The notes under the pieces were generated by a model that was given only the letters and a program-made list of their open reading frames with translations, was not told the origin of the DNA and made no database searches. A stretch of DNA of 6,227 bases from an uncultured Lachnospiraceae bacterium (GTDB taxonomy: Bacteria > Bacillota_A > Clostridia > Lachnospirales > Lachnospiraceae). The translations under genes were made by a program, and so were the position numbers. Position 1 is the stretch's first letter. Each line of letters opens with the position of its first letter. Below, one piece after another: positions 1 to 6,227 of this stretch. The stretch is from assembly GCA_946621895.1 (NCBI GenBank), contig CAMOOZ010000055.1, forward strand, positions 1 through 6,227, written 5' to 3'.

Positions 1-264
1 GGCAGTGTCGTGGAGAAAAGCATTGCAAAGGAAAAAACAGCCCTTCCGCTGATCTCTTCCCATGCCCTGAAGAACGCGCTTTTCGCGATCAAAGAGCTGG
101 CGGAGGAGTTTAATTTCGATGAGATCGATTATGTGATGGAACGGCTTGAGGAATACTCCTTCCCGGAAGATTTCAACGACACCTGGAAGCAGCTGAAATG
201 CTATGTGACAGATGTGGCCAGAGATGATATAATCAGCCTGACGGACAGCAGGATAAAAGAATGA
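1..264 (+). CDS. C-terminal fragment of a probable hybrid sensor histidine kinase
   Basis: The reading frame is open from the first base to a TGA at 262-264, giving 87 visible residues. A GTG at 10-12 could be called a start, but the frame stays open upstream to the window edge and no ribosome binding site can be seen, so a truncated longer protein is more likely. The piece is all-helical and acidic (for example the FNFDEIDYVMERLEEY stretch, then SFPEDF). From memory, this kind of helical tail ends many Lachnospiraceae multidomain histidine kinase/receiver proteins. No kinase ATP-binding boxes or receiver residues fall inside the window, so the kinase call rests on this resemblance and on the overlapping response regulator gene. 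A small stand-alone protein is the alternative. Confidence is high that this is coding, moderate for the function. Confidence 0.55.
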   Translation, partial: GSVVEKSIAKEKTALPLISSHALKNALFAIKELAEEFNFDEIDYVMERLEEYSFPEDFNDTWKQLKCYVTDVARDDIISLTDSRIKE

Positions 265-1031
265 AGAGTGTTTTACTTTTGGGCGACAGTGCCTCCTTTA
301 TGGTGGCCGCCATTAAAAACAACCTGATCGCAGCCGGCTATGAGGTGATCCTCTGTGCCCCTGTAGTGGATGAGATCGGCTGTATCCGGAATAAGCCGGA
401 TATGATCGTTCTGTACCTCGGAGATTATATCAATGAGACCACGGATGTCCTGATCTACCTGAAGGATCTCTGCCAGGCGGAGGAAAAGCTGCTTTATCTG
501 GTGGGGCGTCCCAACGAATTTGAGATCGCGGACATGGTGCTTCCCGAAGGGGTCGTGACAGAGCGTTTCGAACGGCCTGTGAACATCAAGGATATCGTGG
601 AGGTGCTGGAGAAGGAGTCCGCCAATCCCGTGAACAAGGAGGAAGAAGCGAAGAAGAAGCATATCCTCCTGGTGGATGATTCCGGAACGATGCTGCGGAC
701 GATCAAATCCTGGCTTACGCCAAAGTATAAAGTCTCCATGGTGAATTCCGGCATGAACTGCATTACCTTTCTGGCCAATTACAAGCCGGACCTGATCCTG
801 CTGGATTATGAGATGCCGATCTGCACCGGTCCCATGGTCATGCAGATGATCCGGTCCGAGATCGCCACGGCTTCGATCCCCATCATTTTCCTGACTGCAA
901 GGGGTGATAAGGATTCCGTGATGGAGGTGTTAAAGCTGAAGCCGGACGGTTATCTGTTAAAATCCATGCGCTCCACGGAGATCGTGGCCTCCATCGATAA
1001 TTTCTTTGAGATGTCAAAAGCGAAGGCATGA
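261..1031 (+). CDS. Two-domain response regulator: pseudo-receiver plus receiver, no output domain
   Basis: 256 aa. Residues 1-118 have receiver-like alternating strands and helices (MKSVLLLGDS start, PDMIVLYLGDY strand 3), but the phosphorylation site is missing: Y52 sits where the aspartate should be, the acidic pair is G8-D9, and the Thr and Lys positions are not kept. A Lys/Glu-rich linker (about 121-133) leads to a complete CheY-like receiver at about 134-250. That domain has acidic pair D139-D140 (LLVDDSG), phosphoacceptor D182 (LILLDYEMP), switch T212 (FLTAR) and K234 (YLLKSM). The protein ends straight after the receiver, with no DNA-binding, cyclase or enzymatic domain, so it should act by protein contact or as a phosphate relay or sink. 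Its ATG overlaps the upstream stop (ATGA), with AGGA six to seven bases before it, which suggests translational coupling to the probable kinase. The target is unknown. Confidence 0.88.
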   Translation: MKSVLLLGDSASFMVAAIKNNLIAAGYEVILCAPVVDEIGCIRNKPDMIVLYLGDYINETTDVLIYLKDLCQAEEKLLYLVGRPNEFEIADMVLPEGVVTERFERPVNIKDIVEVLEKESANPVNKEEEAKKKHILLVDDSGTMLRTIKSWLTPKYKVSMVNSGMNCITFLANYKPDLILLDYEMPICTGPMVMQMIRSEIATASIPIIFLTARGDKDSVMEVLKLKPDGYLLKSMRSTEIVASIDNFFEMSKAKA

Positions 1032-1042
1032 CCTGTTCTGCT

Positions 1043-1057
1043 GCCGGCAAGGCCGGC
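1043..1057 (+). repeat. Short GC-rich hairpin after the response regulator gene
   Basis: The two arms GCCGGC (1043-1048 and 1052-1057) flank an AAG loop, 11 bases after the response regulator stop. The next bases are CCCCGGAATGG, with no T tract, so it does not look like an intrinsic terminator by itself. A second weak stem, ATGG/CCAT around a CAAAA loop, follows at 1064-1076. These may stabilise the 3' end of the upstream transcript or form part of the larger repeat cluster that follows. Confidence 0.45.
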
Positions 1058-1083
1058 CCCGGAATGGCAAAACCATGCTGCCA

Positions 1084-1131
1084 TGTACAGCAAAGCTGTG
1101 CAATGAACGGCAAAGCTGTTCATTGCATAGC
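1084..1131 (+). repeat. Intergenic inverted-repeat cluster with two overlapping AAA-loop hairpins
   Basis: The large stem pairs 1095-1111 with 1115-1131 around an AAA loop. It has 17 pairs, 15 Watson-Crick and two G-U (1098/1128 and 1109/1117). A smaller stem pairs 1084-1091 with 1095-1102 around another AAA loop (8 pairs, one G-U) and shares 1095-1102 with the large stem, so the two cannot form together. The ten-base unit GCAAAGCTGT occurs directly repeated at 1090-1099 and 1110-1119. A third option pairs CTGTTCA (1116-1122) with TGAACAG (1139-1145). No T tract follows the large stem. It looks like a structured RNA leader or trailer, or a dispersed palindromic repeat; which one cannot be decided from one copy. 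Confidence 0.7.
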
Positions 1132-1165
1132 GCAGCGGTGAACAGTAACGCGCCTCGGGCATTAC

Positions 1166-1195
1166 GGCATAGGGATTTACCTATGCCTTCTTTAT
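1166..1195 (+). terminator. Terminator-like hairpin just before mutS
   Basis: GGCATAGG (1166-1173) pairs perfectly with CCTATGCC (1180-1187) around a six-base loop (GATTTA). The stem is followed by TTCTTTAT, an imperfect T-rich tail. This matches the shape of a rho-independent terminator, although the tail is broken by a C and an A. It ends only about 11 bases before the AAAGGA ribosome binding site of mutS. It could end the response regulator transcript, act as an attenuator in a mutS leader, or simply be part of the repeat cluster. An upstream GGGCAT (1157-1162) could compete for the ATGCC arm. Confidence 0.5.
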
Positions 1196-1198
1196 GTG

Positions 1199-1204
1199 AA
1201 AGGA
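1199..1204 (+). promoter_or_regulatory. Probable mutS ribosome binding site
   Basis: AAAGGA lies 13 bases before the ATG at 1218, longer than the usual 5-9 base spacing. The in-frame stop TGA at 1197-1199 leaves no other standard start codon between it and 1218, which supports 1218 as the start despite the loose spacing. No convincing -35/-10 promoter pair was found in 1032-1217. Confidence 0.45.
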
Positions 1205-1217
1205 TTCTTTCCCGATA

Positions 1218-3881
1218 ATGGAGATCGACCGCAAGCTCTTATCCCCGATGATGTTAAAATATATGGAAACAAAGGATCAGCATCCCGACTGCCTGCTGTT
1301 CTACCGTCTCGGAGACTTTTATGAAATGTTCTTTGAGGACGCGAAGATCGTGGCAAAGGAGCTGGAGCTTACGCTGACAGGCAAGTCCTGCGGACTGCCG
1401 GAGCGGGCTCCGATGGCCGGCGTGCCCTATCATGCGGCAGATTCCTATATCTCACGACTGGTGAACAGAGGCTATAAGGTGGCCGTGTGTGACCAGATGG
1501 AGGATCCGAAGGAAGCAAAGGGCCTTGTCCGGAGGGAGGTCACGCGGATCGTTACCCCGGGCACCAATCTGGACACGGATTCCCTTCCCCTTGACCGGAA
1601 TAATTTTCTCTTCGGCATTGCCTGGTCCCCGGAAAGGATCGGGATCGCGGCAGTGGACATCCTGACCGGATGCTTTGAGGTCTCGGAGGTGGCTTCCCTC
1701 AGGGAGCTTAAGGATGAGCTGGCAAAATACCATCCGTCGGAGATCGTGGCCAATGATGCCTTCCTGCTCAGCGGTTTTGACACGGAAGGGATGAAAAACC
1801 GGCTGGAGGCGGCGGTCAGCTATAAGGACAGCGCCTTCTACCGCAAAGAGGACTGTATCGGCGCTTTGCTTTCCCATTTTCAGGTGGGTTCATTAAACGG
1901 CCTCGGGCTTGCCGATTTTCCCCTCGGCGCGCTGGCTGCCGGGGCGCTTTTCCGTTACCTTTCCGAAATGCAGTCCACGGGACTTAAGCATATCAGGACC
2001 CTGCGGGTCTGTTCCGCGGGCGCGTTTATGCTTTTGGACTCCGCCTCCAGAAGAAATCTGGAGCTGACGGAGACCCTCAGGGATAAGAAAAAGCGGGGGA
2101 GCCTGCTCTGGATCCTGGACAGGACCTGCACGGCGATGGGCGCAAGATCCTTAAGGAGCTTTGTGGAACAGCCCCTCCTGAGTGAAGAAAGGATAAATGG
2201 CCGGCTGGACGCGGTGCAGGAGCTTCTGGAACGGCCGATGGACCGGGAGGAGATCCGGGAATACTTAAACGCCGTCTATGATCTGGAGCGCCTTCTGGGA
2301 AAGGTCAGCTTCGGCACGGTAAACGCCAGGGACATGATCGCCTTAAAAAACTCCCTGGCAATGCTTCCGCCGATCAAAAATCTGCTGGGGGATTTCCGAA
2401 GCGCCGAGCTTATGCGGATCAGAGAGGAGATCCGGGATCTGGAGGAGCTGACAGAGCTGATCGGCAGAGCCATCACGGAGGAACCGCCGCTTTTGCTGAA
2501 GGACGGCGGGATCATCCGCGCAGGCTATGATGCCGAGGTGGATGAGCTCAGAAGCGCCGGACAAAACGGAAAACAGTGGCTTGCGGCGCTGGAGGAGGAG
2601 GACAGGCAGCGGACCGGCATCAGGACCCTGAAGATCAAGTACAACAATGTGTTCGGGTACTTTTTCGAGGTGACCAACTCCTTTAAGGACATGGTCCCGC
2701 CGGATTATGAGCGCAAGCAGACCCTGACCAATGCGGAACGCTATACCACGCCGAAGCTGAAGGAGCTGGAGGACATGATCCTGAATGCCCAGGACAGGCT
2801 GGTAAACAGGGAATACCGGCTCTTTTCCGAGCTCAGGGAAAAAACCGCAGGGTATACGGACGCGATCCAGAAAAGCGCCGCCGCCATCGCGCTTCTGGAT
2901 GTATTCGCTTCCCTGGCCCATATCGCGGAGGAGAATCATTTTACCAGGCCCGTTCTTTCCGAAACCGGCAGGATAAAGATCAGGAACGGCAGGCATCCCG
3001 TGGTGGAAAAAATGCTTCCCGGCGGCTCCTTTATCCCGAATGACACGCTGCTGGACAGGAAGAAGCATCTTGTTTCCATTATCACCGGTCCGAACATGGC
3101 AGGGAAATCCACCTATATGCGCCAGGTGGCGCTGATCGTGCTGATGACGCAGATCGGCTCCTTTGTCCCGGCGGAGGAGGCGGAGATCTCCATCGCGGAC
3201 AGGATCTTTACCAGAGTGGGCGCCTCGGATGATCTGGCAAGCGGCCAGAGCACCTTTATGGTGGAGATGAATGAGGTGGCCAATATCTTAAGGAACGCCA
3301 CGCCGAAAAGCCTGCTGATCCTGGATGAGATCGGCAGAGGCACGGCCACCTATGACGGTTTAGCCATTGCCTGGGCAGTCATTGAGCATATCGCAAACCC
3401 GCGGCTTCTGGGGGCGAGAACCCTTTTTGCCACCCATTATCACGAGCTGACGGAGCTGGAGGGAAAGCTCGGCAATGTGGATAATTACTGCATCGCCGTA
3501 AAGGAGCGGGGAGACGACATCGTTTTCCTCAGAAAGATCATCAAGGGCGGCGCCGATAAGAGCTACGGGATCCAGGTGGCAAAGCTGGCCGGTGTGCCGG
3601 ACATGGTCATCGATCGGGCAAAGCAGATCGTGGAGCAGCTTTCCGCAAACGATCTCACGGAAAAGCTGGAGGAGCTTACCGTGGAAAACGGCGCTCCCCG
3701 GAAAAAGGTGCCGAAGCCGGATCAGGTGGATCTGATGCAGCTCTCCTTTAAGGCGGCCGTCAGCGATGAGGATATCCTGAAGGAGCTGAAGGGGCTGGAG
3801 CTTTCCGCAATGACCCCGATCGATGCCTTAAATACGCTTTACCGGATGCAGAGCAGGCTGCTCAACCGCTGGGAAGCCTAA
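1218..3881 (+). CDS. mutS: DNA mismatch repair protein MutS
   Basis: 887 aa, slightly longer than the usual 850-880. MutS dimers bind mismatches and small loops in the cytoplasm and recruit MutL using ATP. The N-terminal mismatch-recognition domain shows GDFYEMFFEDA, with the Phe-x-Glu motif at F34-x-E36. The connector, lever and clamp domains follow (about 125-570). The ATPase domain has Walker A TGPNMAGKST (623-632), the STFMVEM segment (678-684), Walker B LLILDEIGRGT (699-709, with D703 and E704) and the switch histidine H740 in ATHYHEL. After a charged segment (about 805-835), QLSFK (841-845) resembles the beta-clamp binding motif of Bacillus MutS (QLSFF, recalled), and the ending TPIDALNTLYRMQ is the standard MutS C-terminal motif. 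The Phe-x-Glu motif and this tail exclude MutS2. It lies 17 bases before mutL and is almost certainly cotranscribed with it. No defects seen. Confidence 0.98.
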   Translation: MEIDRKLLSPMMLKYMETKDQHPDCLLFYRLGDFYEMFFEDAKIVAKELELTLTGKSCGLPERAPMAGVPYHAADSYISRLVNRGYKVAVCDQMEDPKEAKGLVRREVTRIVTPGTNLDTDSLPLDRNNFLFGIAWSPERIGIAAVDILTGCFEVSEVASLRELKDELAKYHPSEIVANDAFLLSGFDTEGMKNRLEAAVSYKDSAFYRKEDCIGALLSHFQVGSLNGLGLADFPLGALAAGALFRYLSEMQSTGLKHIRTLRVCSAGAFMLLDSASRRNLELTETLRDKKKRGSLLWILDRTCTAMGARSLRSFVEQPLLSEERINGRLDAVQELLERPMDREEIREYLNAVYDLERLLGKVSFGTVNARDMIALKNSLAMLPPIKNLLGDFRSAELMRIREEIRDLEELTELIGRAITEEPPLLLKDGGIIRAGYDAEVDELRSAGQNGKQWLAALEEEDRQRTGIRTLKIKYNNVFGYFFEVTNSFKDMVPPDYERKQTLTNAERYTTPKLKELEDMILNAQDRLVNREYRLFSELREKTAGYTDAIQKSAAAIALLDVFASLAHIAEENHFTRPVLSETGRIKIRNGRHPVVEKMLPGGSFIPNDTLLDRKKHLVSIITGPNMAGKSTYMRQVALIVLMTQIGSFVPAEEAEISIADRIFTRVGASDDLASGQSTFMVEMNEVANILRNATPKSLLILDEIGRGTATYDGLAIAWAVIEHIANPRLLGARTLFATHYHELTELEGKLGNVDNYCIAVKERGDDIVFLRKIIKGGADKSYGIQVAKLAGVPDMVIDRAKQIVEQLSANDLTEKLEELTVENGAPRKKVPKPDQVDLMQLSFKAAVSDEDILKELKGLELSAMTPIDALNTLYRMQSRLLNRWEA

Positions 3882-3885
3882 GCAG

Positions 3886-3891
3886 AGGAGG
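3886..3891 (+). promoter_or_regulatory. Shine-Dalgarno sequence fixing the TTG start of mutL
   Basis: AGGAGG lies seven bases before TTG at 3899-3901, inside the 17-base gap after the mutS stop. The ideal match and spacing, and the family-typical N-terminus (MPGIHVL then KIAAGEVV) read from this TTG, settle the start. The next in-frame alternative start, GTG at 3914, would remove the first conserved residues. Confidence 0.85.
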
Positions 3892-3898
3892 GGAAAAA

Positions 3899-5761
3899 TT
3901 GCCGGGTATTCATGTGCTGGCCCCAGAGGTCATTGATAAGATCGCAGCCGGAGAGGTGGTGAACCGCCCGGTGAATGTAGTCAAGGAGCTTTGCGAAAAT
4001 GCACTGGACGCAGGCGCAAGGGCGCTGACGATCGAGATCCGAAACGGCGGCATCGATCTTATCCGCATCACGGATGACGGCTCCGGCATTCCCGCGGGTG
4101 AGGTGAAGAACGCATTTCTGCGCCATGCCACCAGCAAGCTTACAAAAGAGGAGGAGCTTTCCGGGATCAGGACCCTGGGTTTCCGCGGAGAGGCGCTTTC
4201 CAGCATTGCCGCCGTGGCAAAGGTGGAGCTGATCAGCAGGGAAAGGGGCGTGCTCTTCGGCAGCCGCTATGTCATTGAAGGGGGAAAGGAAAACGAACCG
4301 GAGGAGATCGGCGCGCCTGAAGGGACCACGATCATCGTCCGGGAGCTTTTCTTCAATACGCCCGCCAGGAGGAAATTCCTGAAGCAGCCCGGGACCGAGG
4401 CCGGCAGCATCGGACAGCTGCTGGAGGGATTGGCCCTCGCAAGGCCGGAGGTGTCCTTCAAATTCCTTCAGGACGGAAAAGTGCGATTGCAGACCTCCGG
4501 CAGCGGCGAGGTGAAAGAGGTGATCTACCGTTTTTACGGCAGGCAGACGGCCAGGGACCTGATCCCGATAGAAGCCTGCGCCGAGGGCATGGCGGTGCAT
4601 GGCTTCCTTGGGCTTCCCGGATTCTTGCGCAGCAACCGGAATTTCGAGCTTTATTTTGCAAACGGCCGGCTGGTGCAGGATAAGGTGATCCGCGGCGCGA
4701 TCGAGGAAGGCTATCAGGGCAGGCTCATGCAGCACAAATTTCCGTTTTGCGTGCTCTATCTGGATTTTGATCCCGGCGAGATCGATGTGAATGTCCATCC
4801 GGCGAAGCTGGAGATCCGCATCCGCAGGGCTGCGGAATTCTTTTCCTTCCTTTCTTCAGCGATCAGGGAGACGCTTCAGCAAAAGGAAAGGATCCCGGAG
4901 ATCACGGTTTCCCGTGATTTTCCGGAACACCCCGAAGGAAATCCGGCCGCTGTCCATCCGGAAAGCTCGGACAGGAATGATCCCGCAGCGCCATCTGAGG
5001 CGCCTCGGGACCTGCGGGGTGATCAGCCCCTGAAAGCGCTTCCGGAACCCTTTGAGCTTGAACGAAGAAAACAGCTGACGCCCCTGCTGAAGGAGGAGAC
5101 GCGCCAGCTCCTGCAGGATGCGCAACCCTCTGCCGAGCCGAAGCTTCCGGCCTTTCTCACCCCCGAAGGAGAGCGGAGAGAGAGCTTCCGGCTGATCGGC
5201 CAGCTCTACGAAACCTACTGGCTGATCCAGTCTGCGGACAGGCTTTATTTTCTGGATCAGCATGCGGCGCATGAAAAGGTAAACTATGAAAGGCTCTGTA
5301 AAAAGCTGTTAAACGGCAGTATTTATTCCCAGAATCTCCTTCCGCCGCTGATCCTGCGCCTGAGCGCGCTTGAGGAAGAGGTCCTGCAGCGCTTTTTGCC
5401 GGACATTGAAGCCCTGGGCTTTGTGATCGAGCCCTTCGGCGGCGCTGACTATGCCCTGCGGGCAGTACCCGCTGAGCTCTGGGGAATGGGCGAGCGGGAG
5501 CTTTTTCTGGCGGTTCTGGATGAGCTTTCGGAGGAAGGGGGAAAAAAGGCCGCGGATGGCCTGATCCGGAATAAGATCGCCTCCATGGCCTGCAAGGCCT
5601 CTGTGAAGGGAAATATGTCCATGACCGAGGAAGAGGTGCGGGCATTGTTTGCGGAAATGATGGAACTGGAAGACCCTTTCCACTGTCCACATGGACGCCC
5701 CACCCTGATCCTGGTGACAAAAAGCGAACTGGAAAAGAAATTCGGAAGGATCCAGCAGTGA
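3899..5761 (+). CDS. mutL: DNA mismatch repair protein MutL, endonuclease type
   Basis: 620 aa, a typical length. MutL couples MutS mismatch recognition to strand incision and excision. The N-terminal GHKL ATPase (about 1-325) shows KIAAGEVVNRP (14-24), catalytic E30 and N34 in KELCENALDAGA, DDGSGI (59-64), GFRGEAL (94-100), NTPARRKFL (153-161) and DVNVHPAKLE (296-305). A Pro/Glu/Asp-rich linker of low conservation runs from about 335 to 420. The C-terminal domain carries the metal-dependent nuclease motif DQHAAHEKVNYE (453-464), fitting DQHA-x2-E-x4-E, with the supporting motifs ACKASVKGN (564-572), CPHGRP (596-601) and a final FGR (615-617). This predicts a nicking MutL, as in bacteria lacking MutH and Dam-directed repair. 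QNLLPP (478-483) lies where Bacillus MutL has its clamp-binding motif (position inferred). It starts at TTG behind a perfect ribosome binding site, and its stop overlaps the miaA start. No lesion seen. Confidence 0.98.
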   Translation: MPGIHVLAPEVIDKIAAGEVVNRPVNVVKELCENALDAGARALTIEIRNGGIDLIRITDDGSGIPAGEVKNAFLRHATSKLTKEEELSGIRTLGFRGEALSSIAAVAKVELISRERGVLFGSRYVIEGGKENEPEEIGAPEGTTIIVRELFFNTPARRKFLKQPGTEAGSIGQLLEGLALARPEVSFKFLQDGKVRLQTSGSGEVKEVIYRFYGRQTARDLIPIEACAEGMAVHGFLGLPGFLRSNRNFELYFANGRLVQDKVIRGAIEEGYQGRLMQHKFPFCVLYLDFDPGEIDVNVHPAKLEIRIRRAAEFFSFLSSAIRETLQQKERIPEITVSRDFPEHPEGNPAAVHPESSDRNDPAAPSEAPRDLRGDQPLKALPEPFELERRKQLTPLLKEETRQLLQDAQPSAEPKLPAFLTPEGERRESFRLIGQLYETYWLIQSADRLYFLDQHAAHEKVNYERLCKKLLNGSIYSQNLLPPLILRLSALEEEVLQRFLPDIEALGFVIEPFGGADYALRAVPAELWGMGERELFLAVLDELSEEGGKKAADGLIRNKIASMACKASVKGNMSMTEEEVRALFAEMMELEDPFHCPHGRPTLILVTKSELEKKFGRIQQ

Positions 5762-6227
5762 TGGAAGCAGAAAGAAAACTCCCCCTGCTGATCCTGGCAG
5801 GGCCCACGGGCATCGGCAAAACAAAGCTCTCCATTGAGGTGGCGAAAGCCCTGAAGGGAGAGATCATCTCCGCGGATTCCCTGCAGGTTTACCGGGGAAT
5901 GGGCATCGGCACTGCCAAGATCAGAAAAGAGGAGATGGAGGGGATCCCCCATCATCTCATCGATATCCTGGATCCGGACCGGGAATTTGATGTGACCCTG
6001 TTTCAGAAATATGCAAAAGAGGCCCTCCGGGGTATCTGCGAAAGGGGACATCTGCCCATCCTCGCAGGAGGGACCGGGTTTTACACCCAGGCATTGTTAA
6101 AGGATATCGATTTTAACGAAAGCGCACAGGATGAAGCCTACCGGATGGAACTGACCGACCTGGCCAGGCATGAGGAGGGCACCCCCCCCAGGCTTTATGA
6201 ACTGACGCAGGAAAAAGATCCCCAACA
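5761..6227 (+). CDS. miaA: tRNA dimethylallyltransferase MiaA, N-terminal half (cut by window end)
   Basis: 155 complete codons are visible; the family is about 300-320 aa, so roughly half is present. MiaA transfers a dimethylallyl group from DMAPP to N6 of A37 in tRNAs reading UNN codons, which MiaB can then thiomethylate. Visible motifs are the P-loop GPTGIGKT (14-21), DSLQVYRGMGIGTAK (39-53), PHHLID (63-68), the DVTLF segment (77-81) and AGGTGFYTQALL (102-113). The last residues, LYELTQEKDP, match the family's L-x4-DP region. The ATG shares its A with the mutL TGA, behind AAGGA at 5746-5750. An in-frame GTG at 5758 is an alternative start adding one residue. A run of eight C (6182-6189, T141-P142-P143) keeps the frame, since family residues continue on both sides. 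The order mutS-mutL-miaA is common in Clostridia. Confidence 0.96.
   Translation, partial: MEAERKLPLLILAGPTGIGKTKLSIEVAKALKGEIISADSLQVYRGMGIGTAKIRKEEMEGIPHHLIDILDPDREFDVTLFQKYAKEALRGICERGHLPILAGGTGFYTQALLKDIDFNESAQDEAYRMELTDLARHEEGTPPRLYELTQEKDPQ

Noticed and set aside
52..78. Hpt-like phosphotransfer motif (SHALKNA) in the upstream fragment
   Set aside because: The His-x-Leu-Lys part resembles Hpt domains, but the following Gly is absent, the helix layout around it does not fit an Hpt four-helix bundle, and the match is only a few residues.
1084..1145. CRISPR-like repeat array
   Set aside because: Only two copies of a ten-base unit occur at a 20-base interval inside a hairpin. There are no regular spacers and no cas genes.
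1123..1151. Possible sigma-A promoter for mutS starting with TTGCAT
   Set aside because: The -35-like TTGCAT is part of the stem arm, and the bases 17 downstream (AGTAAC region) do not resemble a -10 box.
1006..1218. 70-aa + strand open frame across the RR-mutS gap
   Set aside because: It overlaps the response regulator end, runs through the hairpin cluster, has Cys/Arg/Ser-rich composition unlike the neighbouring genes and no ribosome binding site. It is read as repeat sequence, not a gene.
3878..4798. 306-aa minus-strand open frame opposite mutL
   Set aside because: It lies wholly antisense to a well-supported gene, shows no recognisable domain, and is explained by the GC-rich third codon positions of mutL. 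The other long minus-strand frames (2343-3068, 5157-5867, 5449-6051) are rejected for the same reason.
5000..5009. Ten-base match GCGCCTCGGG shared by the mutL linker and the gap (1150-1159)
   Set aside because: About one such match is expected by chance between the gap and a window this size and GC content. The surrounding sequence does not match, so it is not evidence of repeat insertion into mutL.

Overview
The window reads as a chromosomal segment of an anaerobic Firmicute, most likely a Clostridia/Lachnospiraceae-type bacterium. This is an inference from four things: the mutS-mutL-miaA gene order, a MutL carrying the endonuclease motif found in bacteria without MutH, strong AGGAGG-type ribosome binding sites, and a GC-rich intergenic stretch of short hairpins with AAA loops. 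No 16S or other phylogenetic marker is present, so the genus cannot be fixed.

Layout, all on the + strand. (1) 1-264: the C-terminal end of a larger protein, probably a multidomain hybrid sensor histidine kinase. (2) 261-1031: a two-domain response regulator, a degenerate receiver followed by an intact one with no output domain, overlapping the previous stop as ATGA. (3) 1032-1217: a 186-bp non-coding gap packed with inverted repeats. It includes a 17-bp stem with an AAA loop and a terminator-like hairpin just before the mutS ribosome binding site. (4) 1218-3881: mutS, complete, 887 aa. (5) 3899-5761: mutL, complete, 620 aa, starting at TTG behind a perfect AGGAGG. (6) 5761-6227: the first half of miaA, cut by the window end; its ATG overlaps the mutL stop by one base.

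The first two genes form the end of a signalling operon. The last three form a compact DNA-repair and tRNA-modification operon: MutS recognises mismatches, MutL is the matchmaker and strand-nicking endonuclease, and MiaA prenylates A37 of tRNAs reading UNN codons. The coding genes look ordinary and intact. The part least explained by known genes is the hairpin-rich gap between the two operons, which resembles a dispersed repeat element or a structured 5' leader of mutS. I saw no evidence for a new multi-gene system here.
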